Source: CAZCEC01 sp964497615
GTDB taxonomy: Bacteria; Chloroflexota; Anaerolineae; Anaerolineales; UBA6663
DNA: 64,000 bases
Reading direction: 5' to 3'
Assembly (NCBI GenBank): GCA_964497615.1
Contig: CAZCEC010000003.1
Span: 62,001 to 126,000 of the forward strand
Shown here: positions 43,605-52,812 of the stretch, one piece after another
How the letters are laid out: each line of letters opens with the position of its first letter
How positions within the stretch are numbered: position 1 is the first letter of the stretch
Translations under genes and position numbers: made by a program
The notes under the pieces: generated by a model
What the model saw: the letters and a program-made list of their open reading frames with translations, nothing else
Told to the model about the DNA's origin: nothing
Databases searched by the model: none

Positions 43605-43688
43605 CTACATAACGACAACAGGCGCTCCGAAAGATGGGCCGAGAGGGTGGTTGGGTAGAAGTGAGGGGCGTGTCCCGGAGGGCAGCAT
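43605..43688 (-). CDS. Candidate 27-residue leaderless small ORF
   Basis: ATG at 43688 lies 6 nt after the -10 box of a consensus promoter, the same geometry as the leaderless genes in this window. It encodes 27 Pro/Leu/Ser-rich residues ending in TAG at 43605. There is no family to compare with and no downstream gene on this strand. It could be a small protein, a leader peptide, or a chance ORF at the 5' end of a non-coding RNA. Confidence 0.35.
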   Translation of the reverse strand: MLPSGTRPSLLPNHPLGPSFGAPVVVM

Positions 43689-43694
43689 GGGATG

Positions 43695-43723
43695 ATTGTA
43701 GAACAAATGATCTAGATTGTCAA
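43695..43723 (-). promoter_or_regulatory. Orphan consensus promoter
   Basis: Minus-strand TTGACA (43718-43723), exactly 17 nt, TACAAT (43695-43700). It is one of the best sigma-70 matches in the window, yet it points into the gene-poor region and the 3' end of the ABC exporter. Confidence 0.7.
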
Positions 43724-43813
43724 GGACGAAATTGATAAAGAGCAACCGATGGGTGAGGGCACAACCGGCTGGGCGCGCAGCGCGGAATGGGGCTAGACCT
43801 TCGCGGGACCGAC

Positions 43814-44287
43814 TCAGGCCGTATCAACCAGCCGGGCGTTCGTCAGTCGCTGCAAGTCTGCCGGCGCCAGCCGCAAGTTCGCCCCGCGCTGGCCGGCGCT
43901 GATGTGCACGTATGGCAGGCTGAGCGCTGCCCGGTCCAGGCAGACTTCGAAGCCCTTGTTCAGCAGCGCCAGCGCTGAAATGCCACCCACTTGCAGCCCT
44001 GTCAGCGCCTCGGCCTCGCGCTGCGCTGCCATCTTGAGCTTCTTCTCGCCCAAGGAGGCCGCCAGCACTTTTAGGCTGGCGTCGCGCCCGGCTGGGGCCA
44101 TCACCAGCAGCGGCTTCTTGCCCTTGATCTCGCGCAGCACCACCAGCGTCTTGTAGACGTGGTCGGCGGGCACGCCCAGCAGCGCCGCGGTCTCCTCGGC
44201 CGAGTGCTTTTCCGGCGGGAACTCGAAGACCTCATACAACACGCCACGCGCGTCCAGCAGACGCGTTACGTTGTTCTTGAATGCCAT
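43814..44287 (-). CDS. ybaK: YbaK/EbsC-type aminoacyl-tRNA deacylase
   Basis: 157 residues from the ATG at 44287. Begins MAFKNNVTRLLDARGV and EVFEFPPEKHSAEETAALLG, then VYKTLVV with the catalytic Lys, KPLLVMAPAGRDASLKVLAA, GLQVGGISALALLNKGF and YVHISAGQRGANLRLAPADL. Family members hydrolyse mischarged Cys-tRNA(Pro) or related species. It overlaps the last 22 bp of the permease gene on the same strand, so it belongs to that transcript, although the functions are unrelated. Confidence 0.93.
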   Translation of the reverse strand: MAFKNNVTRLLDARGVLYEVFEFPPEKHSAEETAALLGVPADHVYKTLVVLREIKGKKPLLVMAPAGRDASLKVLAASLGEKKLKMAAQREAEALTGLQVGGISALALLNKGFEVCLDRAALSLPYVHISAGQRGANLRLAPADLQRLTNARLVDTA

Positions 44288-45183
44288 GCGGCTTTCTTCT
44301 GCCTCGGGTCTAGCAGCCGGTTTAGCCCATCGCCCAAAAGGTTCCAGCCCAGCCCAAAGGCGATGATGGCGAGCGTCACCGGGAGGAACGTCCACCAGTA
44401 GCGCAGCGGGTTGCCGCCGGAGCCTATGATGTAGTTCCGGTTTTGGACGAGCAGCGCCCCCCACGTGGAACCGCCGAACCCGATACCGATGAAAGTGAAG
44501 GCCATCGCCAGCACCACCATCCCGCCCACATCGCGGGCCGCCAGCACCACCGCTGGGCCAACAGCATTCGGCAGCAGGTGCCGCACCACGATCCGGAGGT
44601 GGCTGAGGCCCTGAGCACGCGCGGCCTCCACAAAGTCCTCCTGCTTGAGGCGGCGGACGCTGGCGTTGACGAGTCGCGCGTAGGGCATCCACGAGAATGC
44701 GATTAAGGCCAGCATGATGGGGTCCACGTGCAGGCTGAAAAGCAAGCTCTGCCATGGGGCCGGGTTGGCCAAATCGCCCTGGAGCAGCACTTCGTTGAAC
44801 AGCCAGACGCTGGCAATGGCGGGGAAGGCCAGGAAGCCGTCGGTCACCCGCATCAACACGGTGTTCACTACCCCGCCCGCATAGCCCGCCACCGCGCCGA
44901 CAGTCACACCGGCCAGCGCCGTTAGGGCGGTCACTACCAGGCCAAACCGGAACGCATCGCGCGTTCCCCAGACGAGCGGCCGGAAGATGTCACGCCCCAT
45001 GGGTGTGGTGCCGAGGATGTGTTCGGCGCTGGGCTCGCCGGGCAAGTCGGGCCGCGGCAGCAGGTCCTCTTCCATCGGCGGCGCAATCTGCTCCGCTCCC
45101 AGCGCCACCAGGGCCAGGGTGAACACCAACCCCAGGGCCAGCCAATTGGAGGGATACGCCAGAAACCGGCGGAGCGTTCTCAT
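44266..45183 (-). CDS. Dpp/Opp-type ABC transporter permease (DppC-like)
   Basis: 305 residues with about six transmembrane helices. N-terminal NWLALGLVFTLALVALG, then HILGTTPMGRDIFRPLVWG typical of DppC/OppC. The EAA loop is EDFVEAARAQGLSHLRIVVR with HLLPNAVGP, the site that contacts the ATPase. It is coupled to the DppB-like gene by an ATGA overlap. The transporter would import peptides, nickel or sugars; no ATPase or solute-binding gene is next to it. Confidence 0.9.
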   Translation of the reverse strand: MRTLRRFLAYPSNWLALGLVFTLALVALGAEQIAPPMEEDLLPRPDLPGEPSAEHILGTTPMGRDIFRPLVWGTRDAFRFGLVVTALTALAGVTVGAVAGYAGGVVNTVLMRVTDGFLAFPAIASVWLFNEVLLQGDLANPAPWQSLLFSLHVDPIMLALIAFSWMPYARLVNASVRRLKQEDFVEAARAQGLSHLRIVVRHLLPNAVGPAVVLAARDVGGMVVLAMAFTFIGIGFGGSTWGALLVQNRNYIIGSGGNPLRYWWTFLPVTLAIIAFGLGWNLLGDGLNRLLDPRQKKAAWHSRTT

Positions 45184-46316
45184 GGACCGTTGCCGTCCGT
45201 GGCGCGCAGCCGCGGATCGACCAGCGTGTGCACCACATCCAGCGCCAGCATCACCGGCAGCACCAGCAGCACGCTGAACACCGCGAAGCCCATCGCGACT
45301 GCGGAGTCTGGGGTGCCCAGAACGCTCCCCACGACCAATTGCGATACGCCTGGAAAGTCAAACACCGCCTCGATGATGTAGACACTGGTCATCAAGCTGG
45401 CCGCCGAGAGTGCCACGCTCGTCAGCCCGGGGCCGATGGCATTCCGCAGCGCATGGCGCCACACGATGCGCCAGGCAGACAGGCCACGCGCCCGTGCAGC
45501 GACCACATAGTCTTTGCCTAGCTCCTCGATCATCGAGGCTCGCGTGATCCGGCCGAGGGTGGCCCAGTGCGCGGCGCTGAGGGTGAGCACCGGCAGCGCC
45601 AGGTGACGCAGGGCGTTGAGGGTGATGTCTACCCGGCCATTTAGCAGCCCGTCAACCGTCAATAGACCCGTGATCGGGTCAAAGGCGGTGCTCGTCACGC
45701 GGATCACGTCGGTGCTGGTGGTGCGGCCGGGCGCGAACCACCCGAGGCCCACATAGAACAGTGACAGCATTACGATGCCCAGGATGAAGGGGGGCACGGA
45801 GGTGAGCACAAAGGCCACCGCCCGAAAGCTGTTATCCGCCGCCCGCTCGCGCCGCCAGCCCGCGATGACGCCGCTCAACAGCCCCAGCGGCACCAGGAGC
45901 AGCGCCGAATAGAGGGTCAGCTCGGCCGTGGCGGGCAGCCGCACCAGCAGCGCATCGAGCACGCCCGCGCGCAGGATCGGGCTCCAGCCCCAGTCGCCCC
46001 GGACAAGACTGCTCATCCAGTGAAGGTACTGCACCAGGTACGGCTGGTCCAGGTAGTGCTCGGCGATGATGCGCTCCAGGATGCGCTGAGCGACTTCGGG
46101 GGATTGGTAGGGCGGGGTGCGCGGCGGCAAGTACAATTCCGCCCGCGCTTCCACCGGCGCAAGCATGACGATGCCGTACAGGGCCATGGTCACGACCAAC
46201 AGGGTGATGACCACGTAGCCCAGGCGGCTGAGCGTGAACTGCAGTGCCCCGAACAGGCGCAGCTTGCCCGGGGCCGCGACCGGCGCGCCAACTTGAATCG
46301 CTGGTGTCTCGACCAT
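45180..46316 (-). CDS. Dpp/Opp-type ABC transporter permease (DppB-like)
   Basis: 378 residues, about six to seven helices. LGYVVITLLVVTMALYGIVM is the first helix; QRILERIIAEHYLDQPYLVQYLHWMSS matches the DppB periplasmic loop. HALRNAIGPGLTSVAL follows the EAA-type loop KDYVVAARARGLSAWRIVWR. Extra-cytoplasmic insert near residues 200-240 is longer than in E. coli DppB. It starts 15 bp after the beta-helix gene. Confidence 0.9.
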   Translation of the reverse strand: MVETPAIQVGAPVAAPGKLRLFGALQFTLSRLGYVVITLLVVTMALYGIVMLAPVEARAELYLPPRTPPYQSPEVAQRILERIIAEHYLDQPYLVQYLHWMSSLVRGDWGWSPILRAGVLDALLVRLPATAELTLYSALLLVPLGLLSGVIAGWRRERAADNSFRAVAFVLTSVPPFILGIVMLSLFYVGLGWFAPGRTTSTDVIRVTSTAFDPITGLLTVDGLLNGRVDITLNALRHLALPVLTLSAAHWATLGRITRASMIEELGKDYVVAARARGLSAWRIVWRHALRNAIGPGLTSVALSAASLMTSVYIIEAVFDFPGVSQLVVGSVLGTPDSAVAMGFAVFSVLLVLPVMLALDVVHTLVDPRLRATDGNGP

Positions 46317-46331
46317 GTGGCGCCCGCCCGT

Positions 46332-47549
46332 CTAGAGGTGGGCCGCGAAGTTGAGCACGCGCCAATAGGCCCGCTGCAAGAACCCTGGCCAGCCGGAGGA
46401 GGGCAGCATTGGCGGAAACTGCCGCGTGCCTGGTTCATCCCAGCGGTTGCCCGCGCCGGCCGTGGACCACAACAGGTCGGCGCCCACAAACCCGGCGTCG
46501 ATCACCTCCGGGTCGGGGTCGTAACCATTGTTGATGTATTCGTTGTCGTGAATCCAGTTGCTCTCCGGCAGCACCGGGATGTCCCAGTCCGGGCTCTCGC
46601 CAAAGAACTCCGGGAAGTCGGTGAGGGCCACGATCGCTACCGCAAACGACTTGTTGCCGGAAAAGGTGTTCCCGCTGATCTCGGTCCGGTCCGCCGAGAT
46701 GATCAGCACCCCGCTGCCGTCGGGCACCAGGTTCACAGTCATCTCCGGGCGCGAGAAATTCGGTAAGTTGTTGTTCTCAATCCGGTTGCCCACCAGCCGC
46801 GTATCCGCCCCCTCGTTGGCCGTCTTGCCGGGCAGGATAAAGACCAGGATGCCGGCCGTGTTGTCGTGGGTGTGATTGTTCTCCACCAGGGCATCCACCG
46901 AGTTCTCGATCTCAATGCCCGACACGTTGCCGAAGGCCTCGTTGCCGCGCACCACGATGCCGCGCGACTGCCCCACATAGATGCCGGTGTCGTTCACCCC
47001 GCTCGTGACGCTGTTCTCCACCAGCACTTCGCTGGCCAGGATCGGGAAGATGCCGTATTCGCCCGTGTTCTCCGTCACCAAGTCGCGGAAGACGGGGCCC
47101 GTCACTCCCTGCACCGTCACCCCGTTCGAAGTGTAGTTCCGAATATGAAACCCGCTGATCGTGAACCAGTCGCTGATGGCCAGCACGCCATTGGGGTGCT
47201 GATTCTCCCCATCGAGGATCGCGCGCTGCCCACCCTCGACAACGCCTTCCAGGATCAGACTGTCGGTATCCACCAAGACCGTCTCGTGGTAAAGGCCGGG
47301 CATCACCCGCACTGTGTCGCCGGGCGCGGCCGCGTTCACCGCGGCCTGGATTGACTCGCCCGGCTGGACCACGACGACATCGCCAGACCCCCGCGCGTCG
47401 GGAGCGCTCGGCGCGCTGGGAGCGCCGGCCTTGCCGCCTGCGCCCACGGTCGGCACATCCGCCGGGACGGGCCAGAAGCCCAGCGCCAAGATCACGCCTA
47501 AGAGCAGCACCGCGATGCCGCCCACAATGCCGAGGATCCATTTCCGCAT
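46332..47549 (-). CDS. Membrane-anchored right-handed beta-helix protein
   Basis: 405 residues from the ATG at 47549, with GGAGG upstream. An N-terminal helix (about 3-30) anchors it outside the membrane. After a Gly/Ala/Pro linker, VVVQPGESIQAAVNAAAPGD and VRVMPGLYHETVLV mark the start of a pectate-lyase-like parallel beta-helix with repeated NTGEYGIF, NDTGIYVG, NVSGIEIENS and NTAGILVF turns (PbH1/NosD-like). It sits first in the transcript with the two Dpp-type permeases, in the place where a solute-binding protein is often found. Enzymatic or binding function is unknown. Confidence 0.85.
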   Translation of the reverse strand: MRKWILGIVGGIAVLLLGVILALGFWPVPADVPTVGAGGKAGAPSAPSAPDARGSGDVVVVQPGESIQAAVNAAAPGDTVRVMPGLYHETVLVDTDSLILEGVVEGGQRAILDGENQHPNGVLAISDWFTISGFHIRNYTSNGVTVQGVTGPVFRDLVTENTGEYGIFPILASEVLVENSVTSGVNDTGIYVGQSRGIVVRGNEAFGNVSGIEIENSVDALVENNHTHDNTAGILVFILPGKTANEGADTRLVGNRIENNNLPNFSRPEMTVNLVPDGSGVLIISADRTEISGNTFSGNKSFAVAIVALTDFPEFFGESPDWDIPVLPESNWIHDNEYINNGYDPDPEVIDAGFVGADLLWSTAGAGNRWDEPGTRQFPPMLPSSGWPGFLQRAYWRVLNFAAHL

Positions 47550-47652
47550 CGGTGTTGTGCCTCCGTCGGGGTGGGGTAGGGTGGGCATCAGGTTATCACA
47601 GAGTGGCAGGTTGGCAAATGCTCCACTACAATTGCAGCGGAGGTAAGGTGTG

Positions 47653-48060
47653 ATGACTGACCCCAGCCCGCCCTCAGCCAGCGCTCCCCTCGCCTGTGCC
47701 AACTGCCACCACCCGTTGGACCCGGGCGACAAATTCTGCCGCGAGTGCGGCCTGCCCACGCTACGGCAGGCCGAGACCCAGCGCGCGGTGCGGACCGCTC
47801 CGCCGGATGCCCGCGAGTTGAAGAGCGCCCTGGAAGTCCAGCCCGACCCCAAGCCCTTTACGCGAGAAGGTTCAGTGCTCACTCCGCCCACGACGCCCAG
47901 CCCAGCAGTCGAGCCGGAGCTGACAACGGGCGGCGTGGTGCGCGTCACGAGCCCCACGCAGGCCACGCAGATGGCGCTGTCCACCTTGCTGATGGTGGGG
48001 CTGATCGTCGTCTTTGTCGTCGTGGGCGTGATCTTGTTGTTCCTGGCCTTCCGCGGTTAA
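47653..48060 (+). CDS. Zinc-ribbon protein with C-terminal membrane helix
   Basis: 135 residues. An N-terminal zinc ribbon has CxxC at 15/18 (CANCHHPLDPGDKFCRECG) and 29/32. A Pro/Thr/Glu linker follows, then one hydrophobic helix (about 108-133) at the C-terminus. GGAGGT 8 nt before the ATG is one of the strongest ribosome sites here. Function unknown; it stands alone, divergent from the beta-helix gene and convergent with sufT. Confidence 0.75.
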   Translation: MTDPSPPSASAPLACANCHHPLDPGDKFCRECGLPTLRQAETQRAVRTAPPDARELKSALEVQPDPKPFTREGSVLTPPTTPSPAVEPELTTGGVVRVTSPTQATQMALSTLLMVGLIVVFVVVGVILLFLAFRG

Positions 48061-48067
48061 ATAGAAA

Positions 48068-48090
48068 CCGGGCGTCCAGTGGACGCCCGG
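48068..48090. terminator. Bidirectional terminator between the zinc-ribbon gene and sufT
   Basis: Perfect 10-bp GC stem (48068-48077 with 48081-48090, 3-nt loop). On the minus strand it is followed by TTTCTATTT; on the plus strand by a weaker CTTTT a few bases on. It lies between two convergent stop codons. Confidence 0.75.
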
Positions 48091-48110
48091 CTCGGTAACT
48101 TTTGGGTGCC

Positions 48111-48458
48111 TTAGAACAAGCCCCAATCGGCGCCGGCGCCTTCTTCCATCATGGCCGGCTCCCACAACTCGGTGCCCATCTCAATCGCGGCGGGCATGGC
48201 GGCCACGTCGGCCACCTTCTTGCGGGTCTCCTCCATGATGGCCGGCCCGTAGGGACAGAAGGGCGTGGTGAGGATCATCGTCACCCGCGCCTTGTCGGGC
48301 TGCAATTCCACATCGCGGATGAGGCCCAATTCGATGATGTTCAGCCCGATTTCGGGGTCCACGATCTCGCGCAGCGCCTCGCGCAAAGTTTCGGCTTTGG
48401 CCGGGTCCTGGCTCTCAACGGCCCAAACCACTTTTCGGGAATCTACGGCTTCGGTCAT
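48111..48458 (-). CDS. sufT: SufT-like MIP18/DUF59 Fe-S assembly protein
   Basis: 115 residues from the ATG at 48458, with GGGAG upstream. DUF59 core: LREALREIVDPEIGLNIIEL, GLIRDVELQPDKARVTMILT and TPFCPYGPAI with the conserved Cys. Family members help mature or deliver Fe-S clusters. The start overlaps the sufR stop (ATGA), and the sufCBDSU genes are transcribed divergently a few hundred bases away, which supports the role. Confidence 0.88.
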   Translation of the reverse strand: MTEAVDSRKVVWAVESQDPAKAETLREALREIVDPEIGLNIIELGLIRDVELQPDKARVTMILTTPFCPYGPAIMEETRKKVADVAAMPAAIEMGTELWEPAMMEEGAGADWGLF

Positions 48459-49102
48459 GGTGTCACTCCCAGGGTAATCGTCTGCCTCGTCTCGGGCGTA
48501 ATCAGGAAGACGCACCGATCAGCGCCATCCAGCACGCAGGTGGTCTTCTCCACATTGGCGTTCAGCACCTGCTGGATCACGGTGCGGTCAATGGCGCACA
48601 CTTCAGGATGCCGCTGGCCGATGACCAGATAGGGGCAGGTGTATTCGGTGAGGGCAATCGTCTCGCCGGTGCGGTTCCAGCGGGCCATAAAGCCCTCGGC
48701 GCCCAACATTTCGATGAGCAAGCCCATCTTGTCTTCCAGGGACTTGCCTTCCAGCCGCGCGGCATACTCGGCCACCATGCCCTCGGCCATGCGGGTAAAC
48801 ATCTCCTCCAGGGCATCTGATGGCAGGGATGCCTTTAATTCATCTAGCAGCCGCTCGCTGAGGCGCATGTACCGGGCGGGGAAGCGCTCATGGGCGGCCT
48901 CGGTCAATGAATACACGAGGTGCGGGCGGCCCACGCCGTGACGCACTTCGCTCGACCGGATGAGGCCTTCGGCCTGGAGGAAGGAAAGGTGATGGCGAAC
49001 CGAGACGGGCGAAATCGCCAGCGCATCGGCCAATTGGGCCACCGTGGCCTGTCCGCGCGCCTTGAGGGTGCGCAGCAGCGTTTCCCGGGTTGTGTGGGTC
49101 AT
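48455..49102 (-). CDS. sufR: SufR-type Fe-S-sensing repressor
   Basis: 215 residues from the ATG at 49102. An N-terminal winged helix-turn-helix reads RETLLRTLKARGQATVAQLA then ISPVSVRHHLSFLQAEGLI. The C-terminal third has four Cys spaced C-x12-C-x19-C-x7-C (in CPYLVIGQRHPEVC and CVLDGADRC), as expected for a regulator that binds a 4Fe-4S cluster. SufR represses the suf operon when clusters are plentiful. Its -10 box ends 8 nt before the ATG, so its mRNA is probably leaderless and starvation-independent of Shine-Dalgarno pairing. It is co-transcribed with sufT. Confidence 0.9.
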   Translation of the reverse strand: MTHTTRETLLRTLKARGQATVAQLADALAISPVSVRHHLSFLQAEGLIRSSEVRHGVGRPHLVYSLTEAAHERFPARYMRLSERLLDELKASLPSDALEEMFTRMAEGMVAEYAARLEGKSLEDKMGLLIEMLGAEGFMARWNRTGETIALTEYTCPYLVIGQRHPEVCAIDRTVIQQVLNANVEKTTCVLDGADRCVFLITPETRQTITLGVTP

Positions 49103-49110
49103 CACAAAGC

Positions 49111-49140
49111 AGTATATCATCCCCGAGGCAATACTGTCAA
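49111..49140 (-). promoter_or_regulatory. Promoter of sufR-sufT
   Basis: Minus-strand TTGACA (49135-49140), 18-nt spacer, TATACT (49111-49116), then 8 nt to the sufR ATG. Confidence 0.8.
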
Positions 49141-49164
49141 TAAAAAAGATTAATATCAAAAATA

Positions 49165-49194
49165 TTGACACTTACTTGTGCGAAATGGTATAAT
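49165..49194 (+). promoter_or_regulatory. Promoter of the sufCBDSU operon
   Basis: TTGACA (49165-49170), 18-nt spacer, TATAAT (49189-49194): both hexamers are perfect consensus. Its -35 faces the sufR -35 across 24 bp of AT-rich DNA, and the two -35 regions form an 8-bp inverted repeat (49135-49142 with 49163-49170). Confidence 0.88.
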
Positions 49195-49207
49195 CCGTGC
49201 GAAATGG
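49178..49207 (+). promoter_or_regulatory. Direct repeats around the suf -10 box (candidate operator)
   Basis: GTGCGAAATGG occurs at 49178-49188 and again at 49197-49207, flanking TATAAT with a 19-bp period (about two helical turns). This is a good place for a repressor such as SufR to bind, but it does not match the inverted-repeat operator reported for cyanobacterial SufR. Confidence 0.5.
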
Positions 49208-49265
49208 GTGCCGCCGCCGCTGGCGCGCTGCACCACTCCGGCCGGTTCCAGGAGAACGTGTCCTT

Positions 49266-50040
49266 ATGACTTCGACGTTGGAAATCCGCAATTTGCATGT
49301 GTCCATCATGGAAAAGCCCATTCTGAATGGGGTCAACCTGATGGTGAACCAGGGTGAAATCCATGCTTTGATGGGGCCGAATGGCACGGGCAAGAGCACG
49401 CTGGCTTATGCCCTCATGGGGCATCCGCACTACGCCGTCACGGCCGGCCAGATCATCTTCAAGGGCGTGGACCTGCTTGAGCTTGAACCCGACGAACGCG
49501 CCCGGCTGGGCCTGTTTCTGGCATTTCAGTATCCGGTGGCCATCCCCGGGGTCAGCGTTGCCAACTTCTTGCGCACGGCCATCAACGCCCGCCGCCGGGC
49601 CGTGAACCCCGACGACAAGGGCATTCCCATTCCGGAGTTTCGCAAGCTGCTGCGGGCAAAGATGGACACGCTGCAGGTGCCGCACGGCTTCGCCGGCCGG
49701 TATCTCAACGAAGGCTTTTCGGGTGGTGAAAAGAAGCGGGCCGAAGTGCTGCAATTGGCCACGCTTGAACCGGAGATCGCCGTGCTGGACGAGACCGACT
49801 CCGGCCTCGACATCGACGCGCTGCGCATCGTCGCCTCGGGCGTCAACACCCTGGCCGGCCCGAACCTGGGCGTGTTGGTCATCACCCACTACCAGCGCAT
49901 CCTGAACTACATCAAGCCGAATTTTGTGCACATCATGCTGGGCGGCCGCATTGTGGAAACGGGAGGCGCCGATCTGGCCCTGCACCTGGAAGAGAAGGGC
50001 TATGACTGGGTGCGCGAGAAGTATCAAGAGGAGCCGGCCA

Positions 50041-50048
<8 letters not shown>
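49266..50048 (+). CDS. sufC: SufC ATPase of the SUF Fe-S assembly complex
   Basis: 260 residues from the ATG at 49266. LEIRNLHVSIMEKPILNGVN begins the ABC ATPase; HALMGPNGTGKSTLAYALMG is Walker A, FLAFQYPVAIPGVSV the Q-loop, NEGFSGGEKKRAEVLQLA the signature and IAVLDETDSGLDIDALRIVA Walker B with the SufC-type DETDSGLD. It powers the SufBC2D scaffold. The stop overlaps the sufB start. Confidence 0.96.
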
Positions 50049-51445
<1,397 letters not shown>

Positions 51446-51453
<8 letters not shown>

Positions 51454-52804
51454 GACCGTCATCACAACCGGCCGCCGCCGCGCTCCTGAGCCAGTGGCGA
51501 CCGACCTGACTTTTGACCGCGGCGCGGTACAGGCGCTGTCCAATACCACGAAGGACGCAGACTGGTATGCCCGCCGCCGGCTGGCGGCCTGGAAGGTGTA
51601 CCACGGCCTGCCCATGCCGACTCTGTCTGACGACGCCTGGCGGCGCACCGACATCCGCAATTTCAAGTGGGGGGAGGTGGTACTGCCGCACACCCTGAAC
51701 GGCCACGCCCCCGCAGCGCGTCGCGTTCCCGCCGCCTTGCTCAAACCCTTGGCGGGCCGCGAGCAGGGCGGGTTGCTGGTGGCCGCGGGCGGCCGCGTGA
51801 GCGAGGCCAGCCTGCACCCGCGCCTCAAGCGCCAGGGGGTCGTCTTCACTGATTTCCTCAGTGCCACCCGCAAGCATCCGGACTTGGTGAAGAAGTATCT
51901 CGGCAAGGTGGTGCCCATCACGGAGGGCAAGTTCGCGGCGCTGGCTGAGACGCTGGCCGACGGCGGCCTGTTCGTCTACGTGCCTAAGGGTGTCGCACTA
52001 GACCTGCCGTTGCACTCGGTGGCGTGGCTGACAGGCCCGGCGCACTTTAGCCGGGTAATCATTGTTGTGGATGATGGCGCGAGCGCCACGGTCGTTCACG
52101 AGACGGCGTCGCCCGCCGCGGGCTCGGGCCAGGCCCTGCATGCGGGCACGGTGGAAGTGCTGGTTGGGAAGCAGGCCCGGCTGACGTTTGTTGAGCTGCA
52201 ATCGCTGGGCGGGAACGTGTGGAACTTCACGCACGAGCGGGTGCGTGTTAAGGCGGACGCCAAGGTGGACTGGATCTTCTCCGCCGTGGGGACTCATCTG
52301 ACTAAGAACTTCTCCGAGATCGACCTGGACGGCGAAAATGCCGTGGGCAAGATGTCGGGATTCTACTTCGCCGATGGCGAGCAGCACCTGGACCACGACA
52401 CCCAGCAGAACCACAACGCGCCGCACACCACCAGCGACCTGCTGTTCAAGGGCGCCCTGCGCGACAAAAGCCGGTCGGTGTGGCAGGGCATGATCTACGT
52501 CGCGCCTGGCGCGCAGAAGACCGACGGCTATCAGGCCAACCGCAACTTGGTGCTCAGCCGCGGCGCGCGGGCCGACTCGATCCCCGGCCTGGAGATCATG
52601 GCCGACGATGTGCGCTGCACGCATGGCGCCACGGTGGGCCAGCTTGAGCAGGAACACATCTTCTATCTTATGGCCCGCGGCCTGCCGCGCACCGAGGCCG
52701 AACGCCTCGTCGTGGACGGCTTCTTTGACCCGATTCTCCAACGCATTCCCTTCGAGGGCGTGCGCCAGCGGCTGAAGAAAGCCATCGAAGCCAAGATGGG
52801 GTAG
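51446..52804 (+). CDS. sufD: SufD, partner of SufB
   Basis: 452 residues using a TTG start at 51446 with GGAAGG just upstream; the start lies inside the sufB end. WRRTDIRNFKW is the SufD N-terminal signature. The beta-helix core has GGLFVYVPKGVALDLPLHSV and the C-terminal GATVGQLEQEHIFYLMARGL and AERLVVDGFFDPILQRIP. SufD pairs with SufB and SufC in the scaffold and is linked to iron acquisition. Confidence 0.94.
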
Positions 52805-52812
52805 GGCCGCCC

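Larger units (their letters stand above)
43223..43813. other. 590-bp gene-poor region between convergent genes
   Basis: No long ORF with coding character. It holds three small palindromes (43329-43398), a 10-N gap (43424-43433), a very GC-rich block (43434-43560), and GGGGGG followed by a nine-C run (43552-43567). Two copies of ATATCCGGC in tandem near 43581-43598 are flanked by TAGAATA/TATTCTA inverted repeats. A consensus promoter on the minus strand lies at 43695-43723. The base composition changes sharply across the region. Confidence 0.8.
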
